Counted from the stretch's first letter, positions 1-5,471 are shown. The stretch is DNA of 5,471 nt from an uncultured Lachnospiraceae bacterium (GCA_905236365.1 CAJOPP010000437.1:1-5471); one strand, 5' to 3'. Notes: a model not told the origin generated them from the sequence alone. Numbers and translations are program-made.

Positions 1-2
1 TA

Positions 3-47
3 TTTTCTGATGCTAATATAGTAGAATTTATCAAAAAAATGATGTGA
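3..47 (+). CDS. C-terminal end of an unidentified upstream gene (partial)
   Basis: This frame is open from the left edge and ends at TGA 45-47, reading FSDANIVEFIKKMM. The composition looks like a real amphipathic C-terminus, but 14 residues are too few to identify a family. By position it could be hsdM or an accessory gene of the Type I locus; that is a guess from gene order. The next start codon (ATG 76) follows after 28 bp, so the genes could share a transcript. The other two forward frames here contain early stops, which mildly supports this one. Confidence 0.35.
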   Translation, partial: FSDANIVEFIKKMM

Positions 48-75
48 TTTTTCGTGAGTATGATATGTAAATCTA

Positions 76-642
76 ATGAAATTGACTTGTTCTTGGGAAC
101 AGCGTAAGTTTGGGGATCTTTATAAAAAGTCGAGTGAAAAAAATGATGGTAGCATCGGTATGGATAAAAATATCACTGTTGCAACGATGCAATTCAAAGA
201 GGATATTAAGGTTTCGACCGAAGAATACTTGAGAACATATTACACATTCAATGTAGGCGATATTGCATTTGAAGGACATCAAAGTAAGGAATTTCGCTTC
301 GGACGATTTGTGGAAAATGATATTGGAGATGGCATTGTTTCTCATATATTCGCTGTTTTTCGTCCTATTGTTGATTACGATTTGAAATTTTGGAAGTATG
401 CAATCAATAACGAGAGTCTCATGCAAAGAGTTCTTTCAAGGTCAACAAAAGCATCTACAATGATGCATGACTTAGTTACCGATGATTTCCTTGAGCAGAG
501 CTTTTTAGTTCCGAGTATTGGAGAACAAAAACAAATTGGAGAGTTCTTGGCAGGTATTGACAACCTTATCACCCTTCATCAGCGTAAGGTTGATAGCCTT
601 AAAGATTTGAAATATGTTTGTATAGAATTAGGAAAAAATTAG
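76..642 (+). CDS. hsdS: Half-length Type I specificity subunit HsdS (one TRD)
   Basis: HsdS chooses the DNA target of a Type I restriction-modification complex by binding DNA and docking two HsdM and two HsdR subunits. The product is 188 residues, about half of a usual HsdS of around 400. It has the entry motif WEQRKFG (residues 7-13), one TRD (about 14-146) and the conserved helix IGEFLAGIDNLITLHQRK (154-171), then ends LKYVCIELGKN. A full HsdS repeats this TRD-plus-helix unit. In known truncated HsdS of the EcoR124/EcoDXXI kind, two half subunits can dimerise and recognise a symmetric split site; whether that happens here is inference. No Shine-Dalgarno is visible before ATG 76, and the conserved part begins only six residues in, as if a cassette had been placed behind a makeshift start. 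hsdR follows 40 bp downstream on the same strand. TRD specificity cannot be read from sequence. Confidence 0.9.
   Translation: MKLTCSWEQRKFGDLYKKSSEKNDGSIGMDKNITVATMQFKEDIKVSTEEYLRTYYTFNVGDIAFEGHQSKEFRFGRFVENDIGDGIVSHIFAVFRPIVDYDLKFWKYAINNESLMQRVLSRSTKASTMMHDLVTDDFLEQSFLVPSIGEQKQIGEFLAGIDNLITLHQRKVDSLKDLKYVCIELGKN
90..113 (+). repeat. Cassette-start direct repeat L, copy 1 (24 bp)
   Basis: This 24-bp stretch, from TTCTTGGG to TTTGG, is identical to 3708-3731 in the same orientation. It encodes SWEQRKFG, the entry to the TRD. Identity stops at once on both sides (G versus A before, G versus A after). The match includes synonymous positions although the TRDs that follow are unrelated, so DNA identity itself seems to be maintained or recently copied. 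It contains the core CAGCGTAAG, also found in the cassette-end repeat at 562-586. The first copy also holds a small palindrome, TGTTC-TTGG-GAACA (88-101), imperfect in the second copy. It is probably a recombination or gene-conversion border. Confidence 0.9.
562..586 (+). repeat. Cassette-end direct repeat R, copy 1 (25 bp)
   Basis: This 25-bp stretch, from AACCTTATC to CAGCGTA, is identical to 4228-4252 in the same orientation. With the GA and one mismatched base before it, the match is 27 of 28, and the difference is a synonymous Asp codon change (GAC/GAT). It encodes NLITLHQR in the conserved HsdS helix. The two copies diverge just after CAGCGTA: here the helix continues as KVDSLKDLK, while the other copy stops after three codons. 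The likely role is the right border of an exchangeable TRD cassette. Confidence 0.9.
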
Positions 643-667
643 CGAATGATAGAATATCATGGATAAT

Positions 668-675
668 AGGAAGGA
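668..675 (+). promoter_or_regulatory. Ribosome binding site that sets the hsdR start
   Basis: AGGAAGGA lies 7 bases before ATG 683. The in-frame ATG at 659 has no comparable purine tract upstream and would add eight residues (MDNRKDKR) unlike a family N-terminus, whereas starting at 683 gives MAELESVIEQKLI, a typical HsdR beginning. The site falls in the untranslated gap after the hsdS stop at 640-642. Confidence 0.8.
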
Positions 676-682
676 TAAGAGA

Positions 683-3643
683 ATGGCTGAATTAGAATCT
701 GTTATTGAACAAAAACTTATAAATCAATTATGTGAAGGTGATTCTCAGTGGACATATAGGAAGGACATACGAAATGAGGAAGATATTTGGTCTAATTTCA
801 AATATATTCTTGAGCAGAATAATAAAGCTATTCTAAATGATGTTCCTTTAAGTGAATCAGAGTTTGAAAAAATCAAAAACGATTTGTCACATGCCACTTT
901 TTATGATGCCGGGAAATGGCTTGCCGGAGAAAATGGCAAAGTATATGTTCATGTTCAAAGAGGTAATGAGACTTTACATTTACTTGTTTTAAATAATGAA
1001 CATATAGCAGGTGGAACCACTGTATATGAAGTGATTAATCAGTATCAAGCCTTTAAGGATGAAGATGATGAATTTTCAAGAGATAGGAGATTTGATGTTA
1101 CACTTCTGATAAATGGTATTCCACTTATTCATATTGAATTGAAAAATAAGGATCATTCATATATGGATGGATTTAGACAGATAAAAAAATACATATCTGA
1201 GGGAAAATTCAGGGGAATCTTTTCAAATGTGCAAATGTTTGTGGTAAGTAACGAAGTAGGAACAAAGTATTTTGCCGCTGCAAGAGATACCGAACTAAAT
1301 AAAAAGTTTATTACAGGATGGATTGATCACGATAACAATCCGGTAAGTAATTATCTTGAATTTGCCAAACAGGTGTTGAAGATTCCGGAAGCACATGAGA
1401 TGGTTACAAGATATACTGTCCTTGATAAAGACAGCAAAAGATTACTTATTTTACGTCCATATCAGATTCATGCAATTGAAGCGATGAGAAATGCTTCAAA
1501 GCATGGGGAGTCTGGTTTTATATGGCATACAACAGGCTCCGGTAAAACAATGACATCATATAAATCTACAAGAAATCTGTTGATGGATATTCCGTCTATT
1601 GAAAAGACTGTATTTTTAATAGACAGAAAAGATCTTGATACCCAGACGACTATGGCATTTCAATCTTATGCAGATAATGACACTATAGATGTGGATAATA
1701 CTGACGATGTTACAGCACTTATTAATAAAATGGCAGACAAAAATAGGCAGATGATCGTAACAACTCGACAGAAAATGCAGATTATGATTACAAAAAGATT
1801 GAAAGAGGGAACTCCCAAATACGATGCTATTAAGTCGAAGAAAGTTGCATTTGTAGTAGATGAATGTCATAGGGCTGTATCACCTGAAACAAAAAGATTG
1901 ATAGAAACATTTTTTAGAGATTCTTTATGGTATGGTTTCACAGGTACACCAATATTTGAAGAAAACGGGTATGAAGTAAAAGGTGATTTGCCACAGACTA
2001 CAGAACAATTATACGGAAAATGTTTGCATAGTTATACTATTAAGGAAGCAATTCATGATGAAGCAGTACTTGGTTTCATGGTAGAGAATCTTGGAACAAG
2101 GGAAAACGTTGATGTTGAGCTGTATAATACAGAAGAACACAGAAGAAGTGTTCTGAATGTTATTCTCAATAAATGTTATTCAAAATTTGGAATGGCTAAT
2201 GGACGTGGGGAAACTTATGAAGCAATACTTACTGTTGGTTCTATTAAGACAGCACAGTATTACTATGAGTTGTTAAGCAAGATAAAAAGAGGAGAAGACA
2301 GTCTTAAAATTGATGAAGAAATTAAGAAGGCACTTCCGGATTTTCCAAAGTTTGCAATAACATACTCGGTCACCGAAAATGATGAGGCTTCGCAGGTTAA
2401 TCAAGAGAAAATGAAAACAGCACTTCTTGAATATAATGAGATGTTTGATACTGCATTTACAGTTGAAAGAATATCGGCATATAACAGCAATCTTAATAAG
2501 CGTTTGGCGAGAAAAGAAGACAAATATAAAAAGAGAGAGGAGCAGCTGGACCTTGTTATTGTGGTAGATAGGCTGCTTACAGGATTTGACGCACCACCTA
2601 TTTCAACAGTATTCATTGATAGACAGCCTATGAAACCGCAGGATATAATACAAACATTTTCAAGAACAAACAGATTGTTTGACAAGGTTAAGCAGTATGG
2701 ACAGATAGTAACATTTCAATCACCCAAAGAATTTAAGGAAGAAATTGATAATGCTTTGAAGATGTATTCTCTCGGTGGTGATGGACAGCCGTTAGCAGAA
2801 GAATGGGAAGCTGTACGAGAGGAGTTTGTGGTTTCCTTACGAGCCTTAAAAGGGTTAACTCCGACCGCGGATTATATATCAACACTTTCCTTAGACCAAA
2901 AGAAATCATTTGTAAAATTATTTAGAGATTTAGATAAGTATTTTTCTCATTTGAAAGCTTTTTCTGATTATTCAGAAGATGTGGTATCAGAGTATGATTT
3001 TTCACAGGAAGAATATGAAACTTATGCAGCTCATTACAAAAATGTTGTTGAAGAATTAAAACGTGAAAAGCCGGATATAGAAGAACCTGTCAGTGATAAT
3101 CCGGTGGTTGAAGATTATGAGCTTGTTGCAGTAGAGAGATTCACTATAGATTATGAGTATATAATAGGTCTTATACAAGGGCTTACCAATCTTATTCCTA
3201 TGACTGACGATGAAGCTTGTTTGGATGAAGAAGAATTTAATAAGCAGATGTTAGCAGTGCGGGGAATGATTGATGATTTCAAGAAGGATAATCCGAGATT
3301 AGGTGAATTATTGAGTTCTGTAGTAGATGATATAGAACGTGATAAGAGCAAATATGCAGGGCAGGATATGTCAGTTATAATTAACAGACTTCGTAACGAT
3401 GCAATTGATAAAGCTGCTTCTGATTTTTCTGGTAAATGGTTTATACCAAAGGAAGATGTAATGTATGAAGTTTTGCATTATAGAAATGGTGTTATGGCTA
3501 ATGAGAATAATTTTAAGGAAAAAGCAGATTATGCTAAGTACAAAGAAAGTGTTGATGAACCAATAGCTAAATTTAAGTATAGAACAGTTATTATCAATGA
3601 TTTTAAAGATAATCTTATGAATGAAATAAAACCATTATTATAA
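683..3643 (+). CDS. hsdR: Type I restriction endonuclease subunit R (HsdR)
   Basis: HsdR is the motor and nuclease of the Type I complex: after HsdS finds an unmethylated site it pulls DNA past the complex using ATP and cuts far away. Starting at 683 the protein has 986 residues, a normal full length; the in-frame ATG 659 would give 994. Positions below use the 994-residue numbering. The N-terminal PD-(D/E)xK nuclease shows Asp146, Glu160-Leu-Lys162 and the Type I motif QIKKY (174-178). The superfamily 2 motor has Walker A TTGSGKT (291-297), DECH (401-404), GFTGTP (426-431), LLTGFDAPP (639-647) and QTFSRTNR (665-672). The rest, to 994, is a helical C-terminal region like that of EcoR124-type subunits, which contacts HsdS/HsdM. 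All key residues are present and there is no frameshift, so it should be active. It sits between two HsdS cassettes and would be lost by a crossover between them. Confidence 0.97.
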   Translation: MAELESVIEQKLINQLCEGDSQWTYRKDIRNEEDIWSNFKYILEQNNKAILNDVPLSESEFEKIKNDLSHATFYDAGKWLAGENGKVYVHVQRGNETLHLLVLNNEHIAGGTTVYEVINQYQAFKDEDDEFSRDRRFDVTLLINGIPLIHIELKNKDHSYMDGFRQIKKYISEGKFRGIFSNVQMFVVSNEVGTKYFAAARDTELNKKFITGWIDHDNNPVSNYLEFAKQVLKIPEAHEMVTRYTVLDKDSKRLLILRPYQIHAIEAMRNASKHGESGFIWHTTGSGKTMTSYKSTRNLLMDIPSIEKTVFLIDRKDLDTQTTMAFQSYADNDTIDVDNTDDVTALINKMADKNRQMIVTTRQKMQIMITKRLKEGTPKYDAIKSKKVAFVVDECHRAVSPETKRLIETFFRDSLWYGFTGTPIFEENGYEVKGDLPQTTEQLYGKCLHSYTIKEAIHDEAVLGFMVENLGTRENVDVELYNTEEHRRSVLNVILNKCYSKFGMANGRGETYEAILTVGSIKTAQYYYELLSKIKRGEDSLKIDEEIKKALPDFPKFAITYSVTENDEASQVNQEKMKTALLEYNEMFDTAFTVERISAYNSNLNKRLARKEDKYKKREEQLDLVIVVDRLLTGFDAPPISTVFIDRQPMKPQDIIQTFSRTNRLFDKVKQYGQIVTFQSPKEFKEEIDNALKMYSLGGDGQPLAEEWEAVREEFVVSLRALKGLTPTADYISTLSLDQKKSFVKLFRDLDKYFSHLKAFSDYSEDVVSEYDFSQEEYETYAAHYKNVVEELKREKPDIEEPVSDNPVVEDYELVAVERFTIDYEYIIGLIQGLTNLIPMTDDEACLDEEEFNKQMLAVRGMIDDFKKDNPRLGELLSSVVDDIERDKSKYAGQDMSVIINRLRNDAIDKAASDFSGKWFIPKEDVMYEVLHYRNGVMANENNFKEKADYAKYKESVDEPIAKFKYRTVIINDFKDNLMNEIKPLL

Positions 3644-3654
3644 TAAGGATTTAT

Positions 3655-4263
3655 TTGGTATATGTGTTAGTGAAAAAAGAGACAGATTTTTTCTGGCTCT
3701 TTTTTCATTCTTGGGAACAGCGTAAGTTTGGAAGTATGTGTTCGATTGTTACAAAGCAGACGGGATTTGATTATACAAAAACAATAAAAAAATCTTTATT
3801 AACAAAAGCATCTGATGATACCTTACCATATTTGCAAACTAAAAATTTTACTGGAACAAGTATTGATTATAATACAGATTATTATATTCCTAAGATAGTT
3901 GCAAAAGATTTTCCGAAAATTAACCTTGATGAGAAGTGCATTTTGTTTTCAATCGTTGGCGCAAGTGTGGGAAATATAGGGCTTTTCCCTGGAGATAGGC
4001 ATTGTTTTTTAAGTGGAGCTATCTGCGTATCTAAGCTTTTAGAAGAAAATGATGCAGACTATTTGTATCATTTTATGTGCTCGAAAAATGGACAAAATCA
4101 AATACATACATGTACAAAGGGTGGAGCTCAGGCAACAGTTACTATTGAGGATATTCGTGACTTTGATGTTATGATTCCAACTAAGGCTGAAAGGTTAAAG
4201 ATAGGAGCTTTTTTATCCAACCTAGATAACCTTATCACCCTTCATCAGCGTACGTATTATTAA
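3655..4263 (+). CDS. hsdS: Silent, truncated HsdS cassette with an alternative TRD
   Basis: The open frame runs from a TTG at 3655 (202 codons), but its first 17 codons are terminator sequence, so real HsdS homology starts with SWEQRKFG at 3708. It carries WEQRKFG (residues 20-26 of the long frame), one complete TRD (about 27-172) ending GGAQATVTIEDIRDF, then the conserved stretch IGAFLSNLDNLITLHQR (183-199). It breaks off as TYY-stop just after repeat R, and the rest of the conserved helix is missing. The TRD is unrelated to that of the first cassette. The cassette lies directly behind a strong terminator, with no good start codon or ribosome binding site of its own. I therefore read it as a stored donor domain rather than an expressed subunit. 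No stop or frameshift interrupts the TRD, as expected if it is used from time to time. Expression from TTG 3655 (GGAT upstream) cannot be excluded. Confidence 0.8.
   Translation: MVYVLVKKETDFFWLFFHSWEQRKFGSMCSIVTKQTGFDYTKTIKKSLLTKASDDTLPYLQTKNFTGTSIDYNTDYYIPKIVAKDFPKINLDEKCILFSIVGASVGNIGLFPGDRHCFLSGAICVSKLLEENDADYLYHFMCSKNGQNQIHTCTKGGAQATVTIEDIRDFDVMIPTKAERLKIGAFLSNLDNLITLHQRTYY
3671..3707 (+). terminator. Intrinsic terminator after hsdR, likely bidirectional
   Basis: The 11-bp arms TGAAAAAAGAG (3671-3681) and CTCTTTTTTCA (3697-3707) are perfectly complementary. Inside them a further CAGA/TCTG stem (3683-3686 and 3692-3695) forms around a five-T loop, with one A/G mismatch between the stems. 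The A-run on the left and T-run on the right are the standard arrangement of a terminator that can act in both directions. It starts 28 bp after the hsdR stop and ends at the base before the second HsdS cassette repeat. It therefore should stop operon transcription before that cassette. Confidence 0.88.
3708..3731 (+). repeat. Cassette-start direct repeat L, copy 2 (24 bp)
   Basis: This is the perfect partner of 90-113, same orientation, 3618 bp apart. It begins at the base after the terminator's right arm, so cassette and terminator abut without spacer. A crossover between the two copies would put this TRD behind ATG 76 and remove the first TRD and hsdR as a circle of about 3.6 kb. Confidence 0.9.
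4228..4252 (+). repeat. Cassette-end direct repeat R, copy 2 (25 bp)
   Basis: This is the perfect partner of 562-586, same orientation, 3666 bp apart. HsdS homology ends here: the next bases, CGTATTATTAA, close the frame and run into the ribosome binding site of the recombinase gene. The break falls inside the core CAGCGTAAG, seven bases in, which suggests a past recombination joint at this core. Confidence 0.9.
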
Positions 4264-4270
4264 AGGAGGT
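4262..4270 (+). promoter_or_regulatory. Strong ribosome binding site of the recombinase gene
   Basis: AAAGGAGGT is a near-perfect Shine-Dalgarno sequence 7 bases before ATG 4278. It overlaps the TAA of the HsdS cassette (4261-4263). It rules out the in-frame GTG at 4269, which lies inside this site. A far better site than that of hsdS suggests the recombinase is meant to be translated independently. Confidence 0.9.
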
Positions 4271-4277
4271 GCATATT

Positions 4278-5207
4278 ATGGAAGATGCTAAAAAAAGTGA
4301 TTTGTTTTGTGACTATTACTCGCAGTGGATTCATATATACAAGGAGGGTGCTATACGAAAAGTTACACTTGATAAATATTATATGACTCATGTGTGGATA
4401 GAAAAACTTATACCTGATGTTAGGGTGTGTGATTTGACACGAATTGTTTATCAGGAACTTATTAACAATTATGCCTTGGTACATGAAAGACAAACGACGA
4501 TGGACTTTCATCATCAACTAAAAGGTGCAATTCTTGATGCAGTTGATGAAGGATTGATTGAAAAAGATCCGACAAGAAAGGTAATAATAAAAGGGAAAAC
4601 ACCGACAGAAAAGAAAACAAAATATTTGAACCAATTTGAGTTACATACCCTTCTTATCAATCTTAATTTAGATAAAGAAGTAAATTGGGATTGGCTTATT
4701 CTCTTGATTGCAAAGACTGGAGTGAGATTTTCGGAGGCACTGGCAATAACACCAAAAGATTTTGATTTTGCACATCAATCACTAGCTATTAATAAAACAT
4801 GGGATTATAAAGGAGATGGGGGATTTATGCCTACAAAGAATAAGTCATCTGTTAGAAAGATTCAAATTGATTGGCAGATGGTAATCCAATTTTCGGAGTT
4901 GGTAAAAGGGCTTCCTGAAGACGAACCTATTTTTGTGAAAAATAATAGTAAAGTGTATAATTCTACTGTGAATAATATATTGGAAAGACATTGTAGAGAT
5001 GCAAATATACCTGTAATATCAGTTCATGGATTAAGGCATACTCATGCTTCATTATTACTTTTTGCAGGGGTGTCTATTGCAAGTGTGGCTAGGAGATTAG
5101 GTCATTCTAGCATGACAACTACGCAAAAGACATATTTACATATAATACATGAATTGGAGAATCAGGATGTGGATTTAGTTATGCGTTCATTATCAAATTT
5201 AAGTTAA
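4278..5207 (+). CDS. Tyrosine site-specific recombinase of the hsdS locus
   Basis: This 309-residue protein of the XerC/XerD/phage integrase family cuts and rejoins DNA through a tyrosine-DNA intermediate. Residues about 1-100 form the helical core-binding (SAM-like) domain. The catalytic domain shows Arg150 (TGVRFSEAL), Lys187 in the beta-hairpin (PTKNKSSVRK), His250-xx-Arg253 (HGLRHTHAS), His276 (LGHSS) and nucleophile Tyr286 (KTYLHI). The full set of six catalytic residues is present, so it should be active. It lacks the extra arm-binding domain of large phage integrases, like resolvase/invertase-type members. Similar recombinases sit beside hsdS genes in other Firmicutes, such as CreX/PsrA of the pneumococcal SpnIII locus, and shuffle TRDs there. 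Its start lies 26 bp after repeat R, so it is physically coupled to the cassette it probably moves. Since a terminator lies upstream at 3671-3707, it needs its own promoter, which I could not place with confidence. It has no excisionase partner or phage genes nearby. Confidence 0.93.
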   Translation: MEDAKKSDLFCDYYSQWIHIYKEGAIRKVTLDKYYMTHVWIEKLIPDVRVCDLTRIVYQELINNYALVHERQTTMDFHHQLKGAILDAVDEGLIEKDPTRKVIIKGKTPTEKKTKYLNQFELHTLLINLNLDKEVNWDWLILLIAKTGVRFSEALAITPKDFDFAHQSLAINKTWDYKGDGGFMPTKNKSSVRKIQIDWQMVIQFSELVKGLPEDEPIFVKNNSKVYNSTVNNILERHCRDANIPVISVHGLRHTHASLLLFAGVSIASVARRLGHSSMTTTQKTYLHIIHELENQDVDLVMRSLSNLS

Positions 5208-5217
5208 TATAATAATT

Positions 5218-5230
5218 GCTGGTGAAGGGT
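5218..5230 (-). repeat. Imperfect inverted match to cassette-end repeat R
   Basis: GCTGGTGAAGGGT matches the reverse complement of ACCCTTCATCAGC, the central part of repeat R, at 12 of 13 bases. It lies 10 bp after the recombinase stop and is the only opposite-orientation match to either repeat that I see. The similarity does not continue beyond these 13 bases. In related loci the recombinase is often bounded by inverted hsdS sequence, so this may be a remnant or a degenerate site, but 13 bases could also be coincidence. Confidence 0.35.
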
Positions 5231-5237
5231 TTGTTGA

Positions 5238-5370
5238 GTGGTTAAAAAATACAAAACGTTAGTTATTGTAAGCCGAGAACAATATAGAAGGCTGTGAAAG
5301 AGCAAATGAGGAGAGGGAGAAAAATAGAGAAAACAAGAGATCAAAGAATATCAATCATGGTATAGATTGA
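5238..5370 (+). pseudogene. Possible decayed small reading frame downstream of the recombinase
   Basis: From GTG 5238 one frame reads VVKKYKTLVIVSREQYRRL and stops at TGA 5295-5297. Moving by one base at about 5292 opens a second frame, CERANEEREKNRENKRSK and eight more residues, which stops at TGA 5368-5370. Joined, they give about 44 residues with a charged, helix-forming tail that looks protein-like, and GAAGGG (5224-5229) could serve as a ribosome binding site. A third short stretch, AGEGFVEWLKNTKR (5218-5259), lies in another frame. I do not recognise any of them. A purine-rich intergenic sequence can give such charged translations by chance, so confidence is low. Confidence 0.22.
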
Positions 5371-5371
5371 T
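5350..5371. repeat. Small inverted repeat (hairpin)
   Basis: ATCAATC (5350-5356) and GATTGAT (5365-5371) are perfect 7-bp arms around an 8-base loop. No T-run follows and the stem is AT-rich, so it is a poor terminator. It lies about 30 bp before the promoter at 5404 and might be a regulator site, but nothing else supports that. Confidence 0.3.
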
Positions 5372-5403
5372 TGCGTTTATTATCGACTTATTCTACATTT
5401 ATT

Positions 5404-5431
5404 TTGCAAAATAATATGGATAAAATATAAT
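5404..5431 (+). promoter_or_regulatory. Sigma-A type promoter for a gene beyond the right edge
   Basis: TTGCAA (5404-5409) and a perfect TATAAT (5426-5431) are separated by 16 bp, close to the housekeeping consensus. Transcription would begin at about 5438. Since no gene starts inside the window after it and a ribosome binding site lies at 5461, it most likely serves a + strand gene starting at or just past the edge. Confidence 0.6.
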
Positions 5432-5433
5432 GG

Positions 5434-5450
5434 TTGTGATATTATAACAA
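5434..5450. promoter_or_regulatory. Palindrome over the expected transcription start (possible operator)
   Basis: TTGTGATATTATAACAA is a 17-bp palindrome with 7 of 8 base pairs matching around a central T; only G5438/A5446 fails. It begins three bases after the -10 box and covers the predicted start point, a typical place for a repressor to block transcription. The TTGT/ACAA ends recall redox-repressor (Rex-like) sites, but the spacing differs by one base from the 18-bp Rex consensus, so the binding protein is unknown. Confidence 0.35.
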
Positions 5451-5460
5451 TAAGGAAATC

Positions 5461-5468
5461 GAGGTGAG
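5461..5468 (+). promoter_or_regulatory. Ribosome binding site for the next gene
   Basis: GAGGTGAG is a good Shine-Dalgarno match about 23 bases after the predicted transcription start. At usual spacing the start codon would fall a few bases past the right edge. The alternative is the GTG at 5464 preceded by AAGGA (5452-5456). Confidence 0.45.
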
Positions 5469-5471
5469 GCA

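Noticed and set aside
60..107. Short + strand reading frame MICKSNEIDLFLGTA overlapping repeat L
   Set aside because: It has 15 codons, no ribosome binding site, and lies out of frame with the HsdS reading frame that explains this DNA.
659..682. ATG 659 as the hsdR start
   Set aside because: It has no ribosome binding site and adds MDNRKDKR. ATG 683 has AGGAAGGA at 7 bases and gives a typical HsdR N-terminus.
3847..3873. Possible promoter TTTACT-15-TATAAT inside the second TRD, for the recombinase
   Set aside because: The spacer is short and the -35 box weak. It lies 400 bp from the gene, and AT-rich coding sequence offers such matches by chance.
90..4252. Classical hsdS inversion between the two cassettes
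   Set aside because: Both repeat pairs are in the same orientation, so crossover gives deletion rather than inversion. No long inverted copy lies within the window.
4269..4277. GTG 4269 as the recombinase start
   Set aside because: The GTG is part of the Shine-Dalgarno sequence AAAGGAGGT that serves ATG 4278.
73..4517. Minus-strand open frames of 65-117 codons opposite hsdS, hsdR and the recombinase
   Set aside because: They lie wholly within well-supported + strand genes, show no recognisable domains, and have no supporting ribosome binding sites.
4278..5207. Prophage or integrative element integrase
   Set aside because: There is no attachment site, excisionase, or phage or conjugation gene nearby. 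Its position 26 bp after an hsdS cassette repeat fits a locus-specific hsdS recombinase better.
5434..5450. Calling the palindrome a Rex operator
   Set aside because: The TTGTGA half fits, but the other half is off consensus and the spacing is one base short.

Overview
The window is AT-rich, with Gram-positive style ribosome binding sites (AGGAAGGA, AAAGGAGGT), a hairpin/T-run terminator and a TTGCAA-16-TATAAT promoter. These, together with the protein types, suggest a Firmicute, probably a clostridial (Lachnospiraceae-like) gut or rumen bacterium. The taxonomic guess is inference; no marker gene is present.

The window is a Type I restriction-modification locus built for exchange of specificity domains, with every recognised gene on the + strand. 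In order it holds: the last codons of an unidentified upstream gene (3-47); a half-length HsdS with one target-recognition domain (TRD) and one conserved helix (76-642); the full HsdR translocase/endonuclease (683-3643); a strong intrinsic terminator (3671-3707); a second half-length HsdS cassette with a different TRD, which starts immediately after the terminator and breaks off inside its conserved repeat (open frame 3655-4263); and a tyrosine recombinase with its own strong ribosome binding site (4278-5207). The hsdM methyltransferase gene is not in the window.

The two HsdS cassettes have unrelated TRDs but are bordered by nucleotide-identical direct repeats: 24 bp at the start (90-113 and 3708-3731) and 25 bp at the end (562-586 and 4228-4252). 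Both repeats contain the nonamer CAGCGTAAG, or its first seven bases, encoding Gln-Arg-Lys. Their position next to a dedicated recombinase suggests the second cassette is a silent donor that can replace the first, changing DNA specificity. Because the repeats are direct and hsdR lies between them, a single crossover would not invert anything. It would excise a circle of about 3.6 kb carrying hsdR, which could act as a restriction on/off switch. This is the most interesting feature of the window and is an inference from layout.

The last 264 bp hold no intact gene. They contain a short imperfect inverted match to the cassette-end repeat, a possible decayed small reading frame, and a good sigma-A type promoter with a palindrome at its expected transcription start and a ribosome binding site. 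These point to a gene that begins just past the right edge.
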